A stretch of 64,000 nucleotides of DNA from RGIG4079 sp045596365 (GCA_045596365.1 JAZOCE010000023.1:1-64000); one strand, 5' to 3'. Shown: positions 8,830 through 18,522, numbered from the stretch's first letter. A program made the numbers and translations. The notes: generated from the letters alone by a model not told the origin.

Positions 8830-8864
8830 AAACAGAAAACAAAACTTGATTAAATTTTAAAACG

Positions 8865-9344
8865 ATGAAAAAGACTTTATTGAGCGCAGTAGTTCTATCC
8901 ATGTCATTATTCTCATTCAATGCAATGGCTCATGGAAAACAATGTGATAAAAAAGATTGTCAAAAGGAGGCATGCGATAATCACAGAAAATGTGAGAAAA
9001 AGGTAAAACCCGAATGCTTCAATCCATTTGCAGGAATTAAATTAACTCAAGAACAGCAAGAACAACTTGATGCGTTGAAGGCATCGTGTCCATTAAAGGA
9101 AATGAAAAATGGTGAACGCAAGAAAAATCGTCAATTCCGAGATTCAGTAGCGCGTGAAGCAAAAGCTAAACACCTTGCCGAAGTAAAAAAAATATTGACA
9201 CCTGAGCAGTATGTGCAATTCCTTGAAAATAAGGTGTTGGACACTCCTAAAAAAGCGCCAAAATATAAAAAACACAATCGTAAAGGTATGCACAAAAAGG
9301 GAAATAAATGCCCAATGACTAAAGATAATCCGATGAATAAATAA
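8865..9344 (+). CDS. periplasmic Cys/His-rich protein, DUF4890/Spy-CpxP-like
   Basis: 159 residues with signal peptide MKKTLLSAVVLSMSLFSFNAMA. The mature start is HGKQCDKKDCQKEACDNHRK: four Cys (the fourth follows at once) and two His within about 25 residues, plus KPEC and a C-terminal GNKCPM. The middle, helical and highly charged, carries ITLTQEQQEQLDAL-type and ILTPEQYVQFLEN motifs, the paired LTxEQ pattern of Spy/CpxP periplasmic chaperones and of the Bacteroidales DUF4890 family. A periplasmic stress or metal-binding role is inferred from the family and the Cys/His cluster. Single gene; convergent with the next across a strong hairpin. Confidence 0.72.
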   Translation: MKKTLLSAVVLSMSLFSFNAMAHGKQCDKKDCQKEACDNHRKCEKKVKPECFNPFAGIKLTQEQQEQLDALKASCPLKEMKNGERKKNRQFRDSVAREAKAKHLAEVKKILTPEQYVQFLENKVLDTPKKAPKYKKHNRKGMHKKGNKCPMTKDNPMNK

Positions 9345-9385
9345 TAAAAAACAAATCAGCAATATTTAAGTATAGTGTAAAACGA

Positions 9386-9417
9386 GGGACGGAGTTGCAG
9401 TGATGCATCTCCGTCCC
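9386..9417. terminator. bidirectional hairpin between convergent genes
   Basis: Perfect 9-bp stem GGGACGGAG / CTCCGTCCC with a 14-base loop, between the Spy-like gene and the DUF4301 gene. The flanking T tracts are short on both sides. Confidence 0.75.
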
Positions 9418-9437
9418 GCTTTATTCTATCTCTCTGT

Positions 9438-10961
9438 TTATCCTTGGTGAGCAGGACGAAGGAGGTCGTTTACAGTTTTAACCGGATTGAATGTGTCAAT
9501 GGGCACTTCGATAAAGATAGTGTTCCAATTGCTCATGGCTCCATTCCATAATCCCGGTAATTCAAGGGCACGAAGTTCCTTGCCATGAAGTGATTTAGAC
9601 GAGATGAAACCTGTGTTATCATCAACATATTCAGGTAAGTTAAACTTGTGGCCTTTAATATCTTTGATGTAGCATACGAGATCAACTGGATTAAAGTGAG
9701 TCGCTTGAGCCATCATTGCCTTGTACTCGGCGTTAGCAGGATTTATTTGGTGACTTTCAAGAATTTGAGGCGAAGTAGAGCCATCTTGGTTGTACGCGAT
9801 ATACGGACCACCACCTGGTTCTCCCTCATTTTTCACCATTCCGCACACACGCAATGGACGATTGAGTTTCTCTTTGATATAAAGAACAAGTTCGGCATCT
9901 TCGAGAGTCTTCATGCGTTCGTCTCTCACATTTAGTACTTGGTGAAGGAATGCAATCATGTCGCGCACCTTTTCCATGTCGTAATTGCCATTTTCGATAT
10001 CGTTGAGATATTTCTCAATCATGTCGTGTGCTTGTATGAGATATCCCGCAATTACTTGTTTATATTGGAGAGTTGCTGCACGACGAGAGTCGGGTACAAC
10101 ATTGTCAATATTCTTTATGAAAACAACCGCAGCATTGATATCGTTTAGATTTTCAATCAACGCACCATGACCACCGGGGCGGAATACGAGATTGCCATTT
10201 TCGCGGAATAGGGTGTTGTCGGGATTAACTGCAACAGTATCGGTCGATGGCTTTTGTTCCGACATCGAGATGTTAAACTTCACACCCATGCGTTGTTCGC
10301 AGTCAGGTACCACATCGGCAAGTTTCTTTTCAAATAGTGAGCGGTGATTTGTTGAAACAGTAAAGTGTAAATTTACCTTACCATCTTTTTGTGAAGCCGT
10401 TTGTGCGCCTTCCACAAGTTGTTCTTCTACAGGAGTGCGAGTAGCATCGTTGTATTTGTGGAATGTGAGCAACCCTTTTGGTAGATTGCCATAGTTCATT
10501 CCTTTCTCGCTGATAATAGCATTTATAACATCTTTATAGCGATGCTCGTCAATGAGGTCATCAACGCTTTTGTTGTATATTTCGCGACAAAGGTCGTCAA
10601 GTTCTCCAAAGAATGCAACGTCATGAATGTTTTCAATGAGTTCTGCAACATCAGAGCCATCGGCAGGAACATCATCGTCGCCATCAACAAAAGAGAACAA
10701 CGCCTTGAACATGCGAGAAGCAGCGCCCGATGCAGGGACAAACTTGCACACCTCGCCACCATCGTTGAGATATTTTTGCCAACGGTCAATGGCACTGTGT
10801 TGTTCTTCTGGCGTAAGCTTTATGATACCGGCACCAATAGTAGCAGTTCCGGCAAGTTTAAGATAGGGGAAACCTGTTTTGAAACGGTCTATTTGAGCAT
10901 TTAGCTCCTCCTGAGAGATACCTTTCACTTCAAGAGTCTTAAGATCTTCGGGTGTTAGCAT
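9438..10961 (-). CDS. DUF4301 family protein
   Basis: 507 residues, recognised as DUF4301, a Bacteroidota-typical cytoplasmic family. Visible features: FVPASGAASRMFKALF (about 77-92), which looks like a nucleotidyltransferase-type sugar-nucleotide loop; VFRPGGHGALIENLNDI; VNLHFTVSTNH; and GMVKNEGEPGGGPY. No signal peptide or membrane helix. The GAASRM and GGHGAL motifs resemble nucleotide- or phosphate-binding loops, but the reaction is not known to me and I give none. Single gene with its own -7 box on the minus strand. Confidence 0.82.
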   Translation of the reverse strand: MLTPEDLKTLEVKGISQEELNAQIDRFKTGFPYLKLAGTATIGAGIIKLTPEEQHSAIDRWQKYLNDGGEVCKFVPASGAASRMFKALFSFVDGDDDVPADGSDVAELIENIHDVAFFGELDDLCREIYNKSVDDLIDEHRYKDVINAIISEKGMNYGNLPKGLLTFHKYNDATRTPVEEQLVEGAQTASQKDGKVNLHFTVSTNHRSLFEKKLADVVPDCEQRMGVKFNISMSEQKPSTDTVAVNPDNTLFRENGNLVFRPGGHGALIENLNDINAAVVFIKNIDNVVPDSRRAATLQYKQVIAGYLIQAHDMIEKYLNDIENGNYDMEKVRDMIAFLHQVLNVRDERMKTLEDAELVLYIKEKLNRPLRVCGMVKNEGEPGGGPYIAYNQDGSTSPQILESHQINPANAEYKAMMAQATHFNPVDLVCYIKDIKGHKFNLPEYVDDNTGFISSKSLHGKELRALELPGLWNGAMSNWNTIFIEVPIDTFNPVKTVNDLLRPAHQG

Positions 10962-10997
10962 AATGGTATTTAGAGTTTAAATTATTGTTCTATATCC

Positions 10998-11005
10998 CAA
11001 AGTTA
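10998..11005 (-). promoter_or_regulatory. -7 box for the DUF4301 gene
   Basis: Minus strand TAACTTTG, 37 bases before the start codon. Confidence 0.5.
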
Positions 11006-11079
11006 GTAAAAAAAAAGAAAAAGGAGAGAGGAAAAAGAAAATATTTTCAAATTCAAATATGGACTATTTTATAGATAGG

Positions 11080-13098
11080 TTAATGGGACATGCGTTTAAG
11101 TAGGTTGTAAGATGGAATGATTCCCAATTCACCAGCTTTGCTGAGATCAGAGATTCCATTTTCTTTATTGCCAAGTTTGAGATATACGTACCCTCTGTTG
11201 TAGTATGCTTCCCCAAAATCGGGTTTCAACTCGATGGCTGTCGTGAATGCGCTTAACGCTGAGGTGTAGTCCTGGTTGGCAATCATGAGGCATCCTTTGT
11301 TGAAGTGAGCTATTGCCATGCGTGGAGATAGCTTGATTACTTGGTCGAGATCGGTCATTATCATGTTCATGTCAAGGCGTGCTTTTTCCAATCCAAATTG
11401 TGGAGATTTAGAGACTTCATTGTTGTCAGTATCGCCAGCGATACGTTCAACTTCCATGTTCTTATGTCTTGCGATAGCTCTCATGAAATAGCCGAGGGTG
11501 AAGTCGGGGGTGAGTGTGATGGCTCGATCAAGGTCGGTTAGAGCCGATTTGTAATTGTGAATGGTCATGAAATCCATTGCGCGTCCAAAGTAGTCGATAG
11601 CTCGTGGCTCATGGGTAGCAATGTAGGAATTGTAGTATTCTATAGACTCAAAATGGCGCTTGATGTCGTTTTCATCGGTGAGTTGAGGATCATGGTTAGT
11701 AACCATGAGAAGGAATCGCAAAATGCGTGTCGCATTAAGCTCATCAGCTTCCTTAATATAATAGGTGTTCTCCTTAAGCTGTGTGGGTGAAGAATAGTAT
11801 GAGAGAGAAAACATGGGCTCAGCTTCGATATTTATGTTGCGGTCTTGTACGCGTCCGCGTATGCTCTTGTTGTTATATTCTTCTTTTACATCGGTTTTAT
11901 TCTCAATGGTTAAGAGTGAAGTAAATCTGTTGGCGACAACCTCTTGTGGCTCGGTTTCGTTAATGGTTGTTTCGTCTGATGAATTGTCGGATTTCTCTAT
12001 CGGTTTCTTGGCAAGAGCCATAGATTTGTTATAGTCCTTTTCAGCGTTGTGCATATTGCCACTCAAGCGGTTTATGTCATATCGGAGGAAATAGGCTCCA
12101 GCAAATGATGGGTAGGCCTCGATGACTTTATTGATGTCGGTAAGTGCTTTTTTGAAGTCGTGGGTGTCTTTGTAAAGGACTGCACGATTATATAGCGCTT
12201 TGTAGTCGTTGCTGTTGAATGATAGTACTTTCGTAAAGTCGTCTATCGCTTTGTCGTTGTCATGTACCTCGGCTCTCAACAAGCCACGATTGAAGAGCGC
12301 TACCGAGTTGTGCGGTTCAAGTTGTATGGCATAGTCATAGTCGGCCATAGCGCCAAAATAGTCATCGAGGTTGTATCTTAGGAATGCACGATTAATGAAG
12401 AAACCGGCATATTGCGGCTGTAACTTGATGGCTTCATTCATGTCATAGAGTGCGCTTTGGAAATCTTTGTTTGATTTTATGGCAATGTCGGCTCGAAGAA
12501 CATAGGCATTTGTCGCATTTTTGTTTATCTCAAGAGCTTTGTTGAGATCGTTGATAGCGTTGATGGTGTCGCCGGTCGCAAGGTGGAGTCTTGCTCGACC
12601 AATGTAGCCGTTGTCGAACCCAGGGTGAGAGGTGAGTAATTGCTCATAGGTTTTTTTGGCATTTTCATAGTCTTTAATGTCTTCCTCAGCGAGAGCTTTG
12701 TTGAATTGTATACTTCTGTTATGGGGTAATAGTTCAAGAGCTTTGGTGTAATCTTCAATGGCTTCGCGATGTTTTCCTTGGTTTTGTCGGGCTACTCCAC
12801 GTAATTCATAGGCATCGGTGATAAATGGATTGTGCTCAAGAGCAATAGATGCGTCATCTTCAGCTCCTTTGTAGTCTTCAAGATTATATTTGGCAATGCC
12901 TCGAAAAAAGTATGGTTTTGCTAAGTAGGGCTTGGCTTGAATGACTTGGTTGAAATATTGGATTGAGAGCATATAGTCCTCAAAATACAAGGCGTTTTGA
13001 CCGATGCGCATTACTTGATCAGTATTGATTTGCGCTGTAATGTTGAGATAAGAAAATATGCTTAGGGCTAAAATTATTATATGCTTTTTTGTTTTCAT
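11080..13098 (-). CDS. exported TPR-repeat protein
   Basis: 672 residues with signal peptide MKTKKHIIILALSIFSYLNITAQ. Two TPR arrays, about 25-365 (roughly ten 34-residue repeats, e.g. AIEDYTKALELLPHN, AIDDFTKVLSFNS) and about 475-665. Between them is a Ser/Thr/Asn/Glu-rich linker with EADELNATRILRFLLMV. A periplasmic protein-protein interaction scaffold is the likely role; the partner is unknown. Nothing in the sequence shows a membrane anchor or lipobox. It has its own divergent promoter facing the ndh promoter. Confidence 0.85.
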   Translation of the reverse strand: MKTKKHIIILALSIFSYLNITAQINTDQVMRIGQNALYFEDYMLSIQYFNQVIQAKPYLAKPYFFRGIAKYNLEDYKGAEDDASIALEHNPFITDAYELRGVARQNQGKHREAIEDYTKALELLPHNRSIQFNKALAEEDIKDYENAKKTYEQLLTSHPGFDNGYIGRARLHLATGDTINAINDLNKALEINKNATNAYVLRADIAIKSNKDFQSALYDMNEAIKLQPQYAGFFINRAFLRYNLDDYFGAMADYDYAIQLEPHNSVALFNRGLLRAEVHDNDKAIDDFTKVLSFNSNDYKALYNRAVLYKDTHDFKKALTDINKVIEAYPSFAGAYFLRYDINRLSGNMHNAEKDYNKSMALAKKPIEKSDNSSDETTINETEPQEVVANRFTSLLTIENKTDVKEEYNNKSIRGRVQDRNINIEAEPMFSLSYYSSPTQLKENTYYIKEADELNATRILRFLLMVTNHDPQLTDENDIKRHFESIEYYNSYIATHEPRAIDYFGRAMDFMTIHNYKSALTDLDRAITLTPDFTLGYFMRAIARHKNMEVERIAGDTDNNEVSKSPQFGLEKARLDMNMIMTDLDQVIKLSPRMAIAHFNKGCLMIANQDYTSALSAFTTAIELKPDFGEAYYNRGYVYLKLGNKENGISDLSKAGELGIIPSYNLLKRMSH

Positions 13099-13121
13099 TG
13101 CTTATTTCTGTAAATATGAGA

Positions 13122-13129
13122 CAAAAATA
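13122..13129 (-). promoter_or_regulatory. -7 box for the TPR gene
   Basis: Minus strand TATTTTTG, 24 bases before the start. Confidence 0.5.
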
Positions 13130-13195
13130 GTTCAATATTACCAAAATACAATTAAAAATGTGTTTAATAATCTTTTAATAGATAAAGATTATCTG

Positions 13196-13203
13196 TAATT
13201 TTG
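13196..13203 (+). promoter_or_regulatory. -7 box for ndh
   Basis: TAATTTTG, about 73 bases before the ATG at 13277. Between box and start is an A-rich leader with no Shine-Dalgarno. Confidence 0.45.
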
Positions 13204-13276
13204 TAATCAGAAAAGAAAAAAAGTCAATATACTTTGTTCTTTATAAAAAAAGGTACAATTAAAGATTATTTACACT

Positions 13277-14563
13277 ATGGATAAAAAAGAACACATTGTT
13301 GTGGTAGGTGGTGGTTTTGCAGGTTTGAATTTTATCAAGCAGATTGATAAAACGAAGTTTGATGTAACGTTGATTGACCGCAATAATTATCACAGTTTTC
13401 CTCCGTTGTTTTATCAAATAGCGTCGGCTGGTCTTGATGCCGGCAGTATTTCGTTCCCGTTCCGTCGTGAAATGAGACGAGGCAAGGTAAAGGGTGCTCG
13501 CTACAACATGGGAAATGTAGAATTCATAAATGTAAAAGAAAAGATTGTAACTACTCAGTTTGAGACTCTCAAATATGATAAATTGGTTATAGCAGCCGGA
13601 ACAACAAATAATTTTTTTGGTTTAACCGATTTATATAAGAAAGTGTATACTTTAAAAAGTACTTCAGAAGCGTTACGTTGCCGCAATGAAATTCTTGACC
13701 GATTGGAACGTGCATCGCTCTGCAAAGATGCCAAAGAACGTAAAAAGTTGTTGAGTTTTGTCGTAATTGGAGGCGGTCCCACAGGGGTGGAAATTGCCGG
13801 AGCAATTGGAGAAATGAAACGCTATATCTTGGATAGAGAATATCCCAATATTCCTAAAGAAGACCTAAATATCATACTTGTTGAGGGTACAGATAGACTG
13901 CTTCGTGCTATGACAGAGACAGCTTCTCGCGAAGTGTTGGAATACCTTGGACATTTGATGGTTGAAGTGAAATTGGAAAAAACTATGGCTTCTTATGAAG
14001 ATAATGTTGTGAAATTTTCCGATGGAGAGGAGTTATATTCCGAAATGGTGATTTGGACAGCTGGTGTAACGGGAGAGCCAATAGAAATTTTTGGTACAGA
14101 AGTAAAACGTGGGCCTGGTAACCGTTTCATTGTGGATGATTATAACCGAGTTGTGGGTATGGACGATGTCTATGCCTTAGGTGATATTGCTTTAATGATG
14201 AGCGGTGCATATCCTAAAGGTCATCCACAGTTGGCACAAGTTGCGATACAACAAGCTAAATTATTGGCAAAACAATTGAATAAAGGAGAATTTAAGCAGT
14301 CGTTTAAATATGTCGATAAAGGCTCTATGGCGACAGTTGGACGAAATCGTGCAGTTGCCGATTTGAAACACATCCATTTATATGGTCGACCTGCATGGTT
14401 GACGTGGATGTTTATTCATTTGATTTCAATTCTCGGCATGCGCAATAAAATAACAGTATTGATAACGTGGGTGTGGGCATATTTTACTTATAGCTCGTCA
14501 TTACGTCTTTTATTGCACACAAATAAATACCCATTGCGATCTCGATGGGGAGAGAAAAACTAA
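13277..14563 (+). CDS. ndh: type II NADH dehydrogenase
   Basis: 428 residues. The flavoprotein passes electrons from NADH to quinone without pumping protons. The FAD dinucleotide-binding site is IVVVGGGFAGLNF (7-19); the NADH site is VVIGGGPTGVEIAGAI (about 161-176); the second FAD motif is VYALGDIA (about 297-304). The C-terminus (about 370-410) has hydrophobic helices (WLTWMFIHLISILGM, VLITWVWAYFTY) suited to inner-membrane attachment, as in other NDH-2. The FAD-side HSFPPLFYQIASAGL motif is characteristic. Single gene followed by the Sua5 operon. Confidence 0.92.
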   Translation: MDKKEHIVVVGGGFAGLNFIKQIDKTKFDVTLIDRNNYHSFPPLFYQIASAGLDAGSISFPFRREMRRGKVKGARYNMGNVEFINVKEKIVTTQFETLKYDKLVIAAGTTNNFFGLTDLYKKVYTLKSTSEALRCRNEILDRLERASLCKDAKERKKLLSFVVIGGGPTGVEIAGAIGEMKRYILDREYPNIPKEDLNIILVEGTDRLLRAMTETASREVLEYLGHLMVEVKLEKTMASYEDNVVKFSDGEELYSEMVIWTAGVTGEPIEIFGTEVKRGPGNRFIVDDYNRVVGMDDVYALGDIALMMSGAYPKGHPQLAQVAIQQAKLLAKQLNKGEFKQSFKYVDKGSMATVGRNRAVADLKHIHLYGRPAWLTWMFIHLISILGMRNKITVLITWVWAYFTYSSSLRLLLHTNKYPLRSRWGEKN

Positions 14564-14612
14564 AAGACTAAAATAAAACGTGGATTAAATTTCAAAATCC
14601 ATGTTGTTGTGT

Positions 14613-14620
14613 TATCTTTG
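14613..14620 (+). promoter_or_regulatory. -7 box for the Sua5/YrdC operon
   Basis: TATCTTTG, 28 bases before the GTG start at 14649. Confidence 0.5.
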
Positions 14621-14648
14621 TAGATTATAAGATTACTATTTTTTAATA

Positions 14649-15221
14649 GTGAAAACGATAGACGAAGATATAAAGCTTGCATGCGAAACCTTACGTAAAG
14701 GTGGAATTATTTTATATCCCACAGATACGGTGTGGGGTATAGGATGTGATGCTACCCAAAGTGATGCCGTGAAGCGTGTTTTCGAGATAAAACGTCGTGC
14801 TGATAATAAAGCACTGATTGTTATGCTTGGAGATGAACGACTGTTAGAATGGTATGTCAATGATGTTCCTGAAATAGCCTATGACTTGATAGATGCTACC
14901 GTAAAGCCGTTGACAATAGTCTATGATGATGGATGTAATCTTGCTCCGGAATTGTTAGGTGAAGATGGAAGCGTGGGAATACGCATTTCAAAAGAGCATT
15001 TTTCAAGTCGTCTTTGTCGAGTTTATCGCAAGCCTATAGTTTCGACTTCAGCAAATATAAGTGGAGAGCCAACTCCTTCTATTTTTGATGAAATATCGGA
15101 GGATATTAAAAAAAGTGTAGATTATATCGTAGAGGCACGTCGTGATGATAATGAACCACATCTTCCATCAAGTGTAATAAAGCTCGGTGTCGGAGGGACA
15201 ATTAAAATTATAAGAAATTGA
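14649..15221 (+). CDS. L-threonylcarbamoyladenylate synthase (Sua5/YciO/YrdC)
   Basis: 190 residues from a GTG start. Makes threonylcarbamoyl-AMP from threonine, bicarbonate and ATP for the t6A37 modification of ANN-decoding tRNAs. Motifs: GGIILYPTDTVWGIGCDA (about 18-35), the KRR stretch FEIKRRADNKALIVML, and the end VSTSANISGEP, which is the YrdC SxNxSGxP site. It lacks the extra C-terminal Sua5 domain, so it is the short YrdC form. It overlaps the next gene by four bases (ATTGA), so coupled translation is likely. Confidence 0.9.
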   Translation: MKTIDEDIKLACETLRKGGIILYPTDTVWGIGCDATQSDAVKRVFEIKRRADNKALIVMLGDERLLEWYVNDVPEIAYDLIDATVKPLTIVYDDGCNLAPELLGEDGSVGIRISKEHFSSRLCRVYRKPIVSTSANISGEPTPSIFDEISEDIKKSVDYIVEARRDDNEPHLPSSVIKLGVGGTIKIIRN

Positions 15222-16633
15222 TTAGTGAAAAGCGACAACGGTGCAAATATGTGATTGGAGATTTCTTGTCGACCAACATTGCATGGCTATTATTTAATCT
15301 GATTAGGTATAATTGGTTTGAAACCACCTCTACATTTAAGACATTAGGATCTTTTTTAACGTCGGAGAATGTCGTAGCCGGTCAGATTATATTCCCAGTA
15401 TTGATGTTAGGATTATATTATTTATCAGGGTATTATAATCAGGTATTTTTAAAATCGCGTCTTCAGGAGTTTGTAACAACATCGACCACTGCATTTATAG
15501 GTATGGTGGTCATCTTTTTTACTGCATTATTTAATGATATAAATGCGGAACGTGCGTTTACTTATGAAATGATGTTGGTATTGTATTTGACGTTGTTTGT
15601 TGTTGTATACATAGTTAGATATAGCATTACACACGTGGCTACTCATAAAATACATCATCGTGAGTGGGTGTTTAATACGCTTATTATAGGTACTTCAAAT
15701 ACTGCTGAACAAATGGAGAAGCGGTTGCGAGATATGAAGAAATCGATGGGATTTAACGTGATAGGATATGTTGAGACAAGTGAAGGTGCATTTCATCGTC
15801 CATTGAATTTGCCGGTATATTCTATAAGTGAAATCGATGAAGTCTGTGAACGTGAAAATGTAAAAAATATAATTGTCATTGAACATCGTCATGGGATGAA
15901 GGCAACAATGTCGTTAGTGAGCAATTTGTTGTCATTGAATTTGCCTATATATATTTCCCCCGACTTATATCAATTGTTAACATCAAAGGTGAGAGTTTCA
16001 AATATTGTAGGTGAGCCTCTTGTTGATATCTCAAAGACAGATATGAGTCAATACATGCTTAACATAAAACGTGTAAGCGATATTGTGATTTCATTCTTTA
16101 CATTGTTATTTATTTCCCCATTATTGATTATTGTTGCAATTGCTGTAAAGTGTAGCTCAAAAGGACCGATTTTCTATAAACAAAGACGCATCGGATATCA
16201 TAAACGACCATTCAATATTTATAAATTCCGTTCAATGTATATAGATGCTGAAGTCTCAGGTCCGGCATTGTCAACATTAAACGACCCTCGTATAACTCCG
16301 GTGGGGCGTTTTTTGCGTAAGTATCGTCTTGACGAATTGCCCAATTTCTGGAATGTTTTGCGTGGAGATATGTCGTTGGTGGGACCTCGACCTGAAAGAG
16401 AATATTACATCAAGCAGATTATGGCTAAAGCTCCATATTATACATTGATACATCAAGTGCGTCCCGGAATAACATCGTGGGGTATGGTGAAATATGGGTA
16501 TGCTTCAGATGTAGATGGAATGATTGAACGATTGAAATATGATCTGTTGTATATTGAAAATGTTTCGTTGTTGATAGATTTAAAAATTTTGTTCTATACA
16601 GTTCAGATTGTATTTACAGGAAAAGGTATATAA
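15218..16633 (+). CDS. undecaprenyl-phosphate sugar-1-phosphate transferase (WcaJ type)
   Basis: 471 residues from a TTG start overlapping the previous stop. This start is favoured because the first membrane helix begins at about residue 20 and no ATG precedes it. Four or five N-terminal helices, a cytosolic Rossmann-like region (about 145-255; FNTLIIGTSNTAEQM), a further helix (SDIVISFFTLLFISPLLIIVA) and the catalytic domain with FYKQRRIGYHKRPFNIYKFRSM, KYRLDELPNFWNVLRGDMSLVGPRPERE. It starts lipid-linked exopolysaccharide or capsule repeat units by moving a hexose-1-P onto undecaprenyl phosphate. No other polysaccharide genes lie next to it, so the polymer is unknown. Confidence 0.9.
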   Translation: MISEKRQRCKYVIGDFLSTNIAWLLFNLIRYNWFETTSTFKTLGSFLTSENVVAGQIIFPVLMLGLYYLSGYYNQVFLKSRLQEFVTTSTTAFIGMVVIFFTALFNDINAERAFTYEMMLVLYLTLFVVVYIVRYSITHVATHKIHHREWVFNTLIIGTSNTAEQMEKRLRDMKKSMGFNVIGYVETSEGAFHRPLNLPVYSISEIDEVCERENVKNIIVIEHRHGMKATMSLVSNLLSLNLPIYISPDLYQLLTSKVRVSNIVGEPLVDISKTDMSQYMLNIKRVSDIVISFFTLLFISPLLIIVAIAVKCSSKGPIFYKQRRIGYHKRPFNIYKFRSMYIDAEVSGPALSTLNDPRITPVGRFLRKYRLDELPNFWNVLRGDMSLVGPRPEREYYIKQIMAKAPYYTLIHQVRPGITSWGMVKYGYASDVDGMIERLKYDLLYIENVSLLIDLKILFYTVQIVFTGKGI

Positions 16634-18438
16634 TGAAAGAGAAAATACAAAATATAGGGCAGCAGATTTATGAACTTTTTTTGCGGTTTGTCCAGTGGCG
16701 ACAACAACATATTAAAGAAAGGACTTTTGTAATTATATTAGCACTATTTGTTGGTATATTTGCCGGAAGTGCTGCGTTGTTGCTGAAATCACTAATTCAT
16801 GCTATTGCAAATATGCTCACATCTCACATGGAGATAAGTGGTGGTAATTATTTGTATTTTATATATCCGGCATTAGGAATTTTGATAACAGGGATATATG
16901 TTAGATATGTAGTAAAGGATAATATCTCGCATGGGGTTACGCGAGTTTTATATTCTATTTCTCAGAATAAAAGTCGTTTGAAACCTCACAATATATATAC
17001 ATCAGTTACAGCAAGTTCGATAACGATAGGATTTGGTGGATCGGTGGGAGCTGAAGGCCCTATCGTATATACGGGAGCGGCAATTGGCTCAAATCTGGGC
17101 TCAATGTTTCGGTTGTCTCCACGAGTGTTGATGATTATGGTGGGCTGTGGTGCGGCTGCTGGTATTGCCGGTATTTTTAAAGCCCCAATTGCAGGTATGC
17201 TATTTACGATAGAGGTGTTGATGCTTGATTTGACAACGGTGTCAATCATGCCACTGATGATAGCTTCGATTACCGCGGCTACGATGGCATATATCTTTAC
17301 CGGATATGATGTAGAGTTTTTCTTTGTACAGAGTGAGCCATTTGTAACGGGGCGCATTCCTTATGTAATCTTGCTTGGAGTGTTCTGTGGGTTAGTATCG
17401 TTGTATTTTACTCGTGCAATGAATATGATGGAGAATTTCTTTAAGAAAATCGGTAATCCATGGAAAAAAACGGCGATAGGTGGGGCGATATTGGCTTGTC
17501 TTATATTTTTGTTCCCACCATTATATGGTGAAGGATACTCATCAATTACGCAATTATTGAATGGTGATCCATCATCAATTGTAAATGGTAGTATTTTCTA
17601 TGGAGATAGAGAAAATGTGTGGTTTATATTGGCATTTATAGCTGCAATTATTTTGATGAAGGTGTTTGCTACGTCGGCTACTAATGGCGGAGGTGGCGTT
17701 GGTGGAACATTTGCTCCGTCATTGTATGTTGGGTGTATGGCAGGATTTTTCTTTGCATATTTGTTGAATAGTCTTGGGCTTGGATTAGATCTCTCGATAA
17801 AGAATTTTGCTTTGATGGGTATGGCAGGAGTAATGTCGGCTGTCATGCACGCTCCACTAATGGCAATCTTCTTGACGGCTGAGTTGACAGGAGGTTATGA
17901 ACTGTTCTTGCCGTTGCTCATAGTATCAGTGATTTCTTATGGTACGATTAAGATTTTCGAAAAATATAGCATTTATAGTATGCGTCTTGCTCAACGAGGC
18001 GAACTGCTCACACATCACAAGGATAAGGCTGTTCTCACGTTGCTAAAAATGGATAGTGTGATAGAAACCGATTTCATGACAGTGCGCCCTGAAATGACGT
18101 TGAAGGAGATGGTTGAGGTGATATCTCAGTCAAATCGAAATTTATTCCCGGTTGTGAATAATGATAATGTGCTTTTGGGTGTTGTGCTGCTTGATGATAT
18201 TCGCAATATCATGTTCCGTCCCGACTTATATCGTAAGATGAAAGTAAATAAATTTATGAGTATGCCTCCTGCAAAAGTTGAGGTAGGGGAAAATATGGAA
18301 AAAGTTATGAAGATTTTTGATAAATCAGGAGCTTGGAATTTGCCTGTAGTTGAAAATGGCAAATATGTGGGTTTTGTGTCTAAATCAAAGATTTTTAACT
18401 CCTATCGTCGTGTGCTTAGGCACTATTCTGAAGATTAA
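16633..18438 (+). CDS. ClC-family chloride channel/antiporter with CBS pair
   Basis: 601 residues, overlapping the previous stop by one base (TAATG). ClC membrane domain about 25-440 with GFGGSVGAEGP (gating glutamate present), GGVGGTFAPSLYVG and VMSAVMHAPLMAIFLTAELTGGY. The first anion-site motif GSGIP of E. coli ClC is not evident: the corresponding stretch reads ISHGVTRVLYS. After a short linker come two CBS domains (about 470-590; MTVRPEMTLKEMVEVI, FMSMPPAKVEVGENMEKVM), which usually bind adenine nucleotides. Exchanges or conducts anions at the inner membrane. Last gene before a strong terminator. Confidence 0.9.
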   Translation: MKEKIQNIGQQIYELFLRFVQWRQQHIKERTFVIILALFVGIFAGSAALLLKSLIHAIANMLTSHMEISGGNYLYFIYPALGILITGIYVRYVVKDNISHGVTRVLYSISQNKSRLKPHNIYTSVTASSITIGFGGSVGAEGPIVYTGAAIGSNLGSMFRLSPRVLMIMVGCGAAAGIAGIFKAPIAGMLFTIEVLMLDLTTVSIMPLMIASITAATMAYIFTGYDVEFFFVQSEPFVTGRIPYVILLGVFCGLVSLYFTRAMNMMENFFKKIGNPWKKTAIGGAILACLIFLFPPLYGEGYSSITQLLNGDPSSIVNGSIFYGDRENVWFILAFIAAIILMKVFATSATNGGGGVGGTFAPSLYVGCMAGFFFAYLLNSLGLGLDLSIKNFALMGMAGVMSAVMHAPLMAIFLTAELTGGYELFLPLLIVSVISYGTIKIFEKYSIYSMRLAQRGELLTHHKDKAVLTLLKMDSVIETDFMTVRPEMTLKEMVEVISQSNRNLFPVVNNDNVLLGVVLLDDIRNIMFRPDLYRKMKVNKFMSMPPAKVEVGENMEKVMKIFDKSGAWNLPVVENGKYVGFVSKSKIFNSYRRVLRHYSED

Positions 18439-18489
18439 AGGATCTGTTGCCACAATCGGGCTTTTAGATAGAGAATCGTTATATATACG

Positions 18490-18522
18490 AAAAGAGGCTG
18501 TTTCTTAGAAACAGCCTCTTTT
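18490..18522. terminator. bidirectional terminator, clc operon / rpsO
   Basis: Perfect 15-bp stem AAAAGAGGCTGTTTC / GAAACAGCCTCTTTT with a 3-base loop. T tract on the plus strand and A tract (Ts on minus) on the other side. Confidence 0.92.

Noticed and set aside
10542..10904. Open frames on the plus strand opposite the DUF4301 gene
   Set aside because: They are antisense shadows of a gene with clear family motifs. No promoter or signal of their own.
14579..14604. Hairpin ACGTGGAT / ATCCATGT after ndh as a terminator
   Set aside because: Only eight pairs with a G-U and no T run; not strong enough to list.
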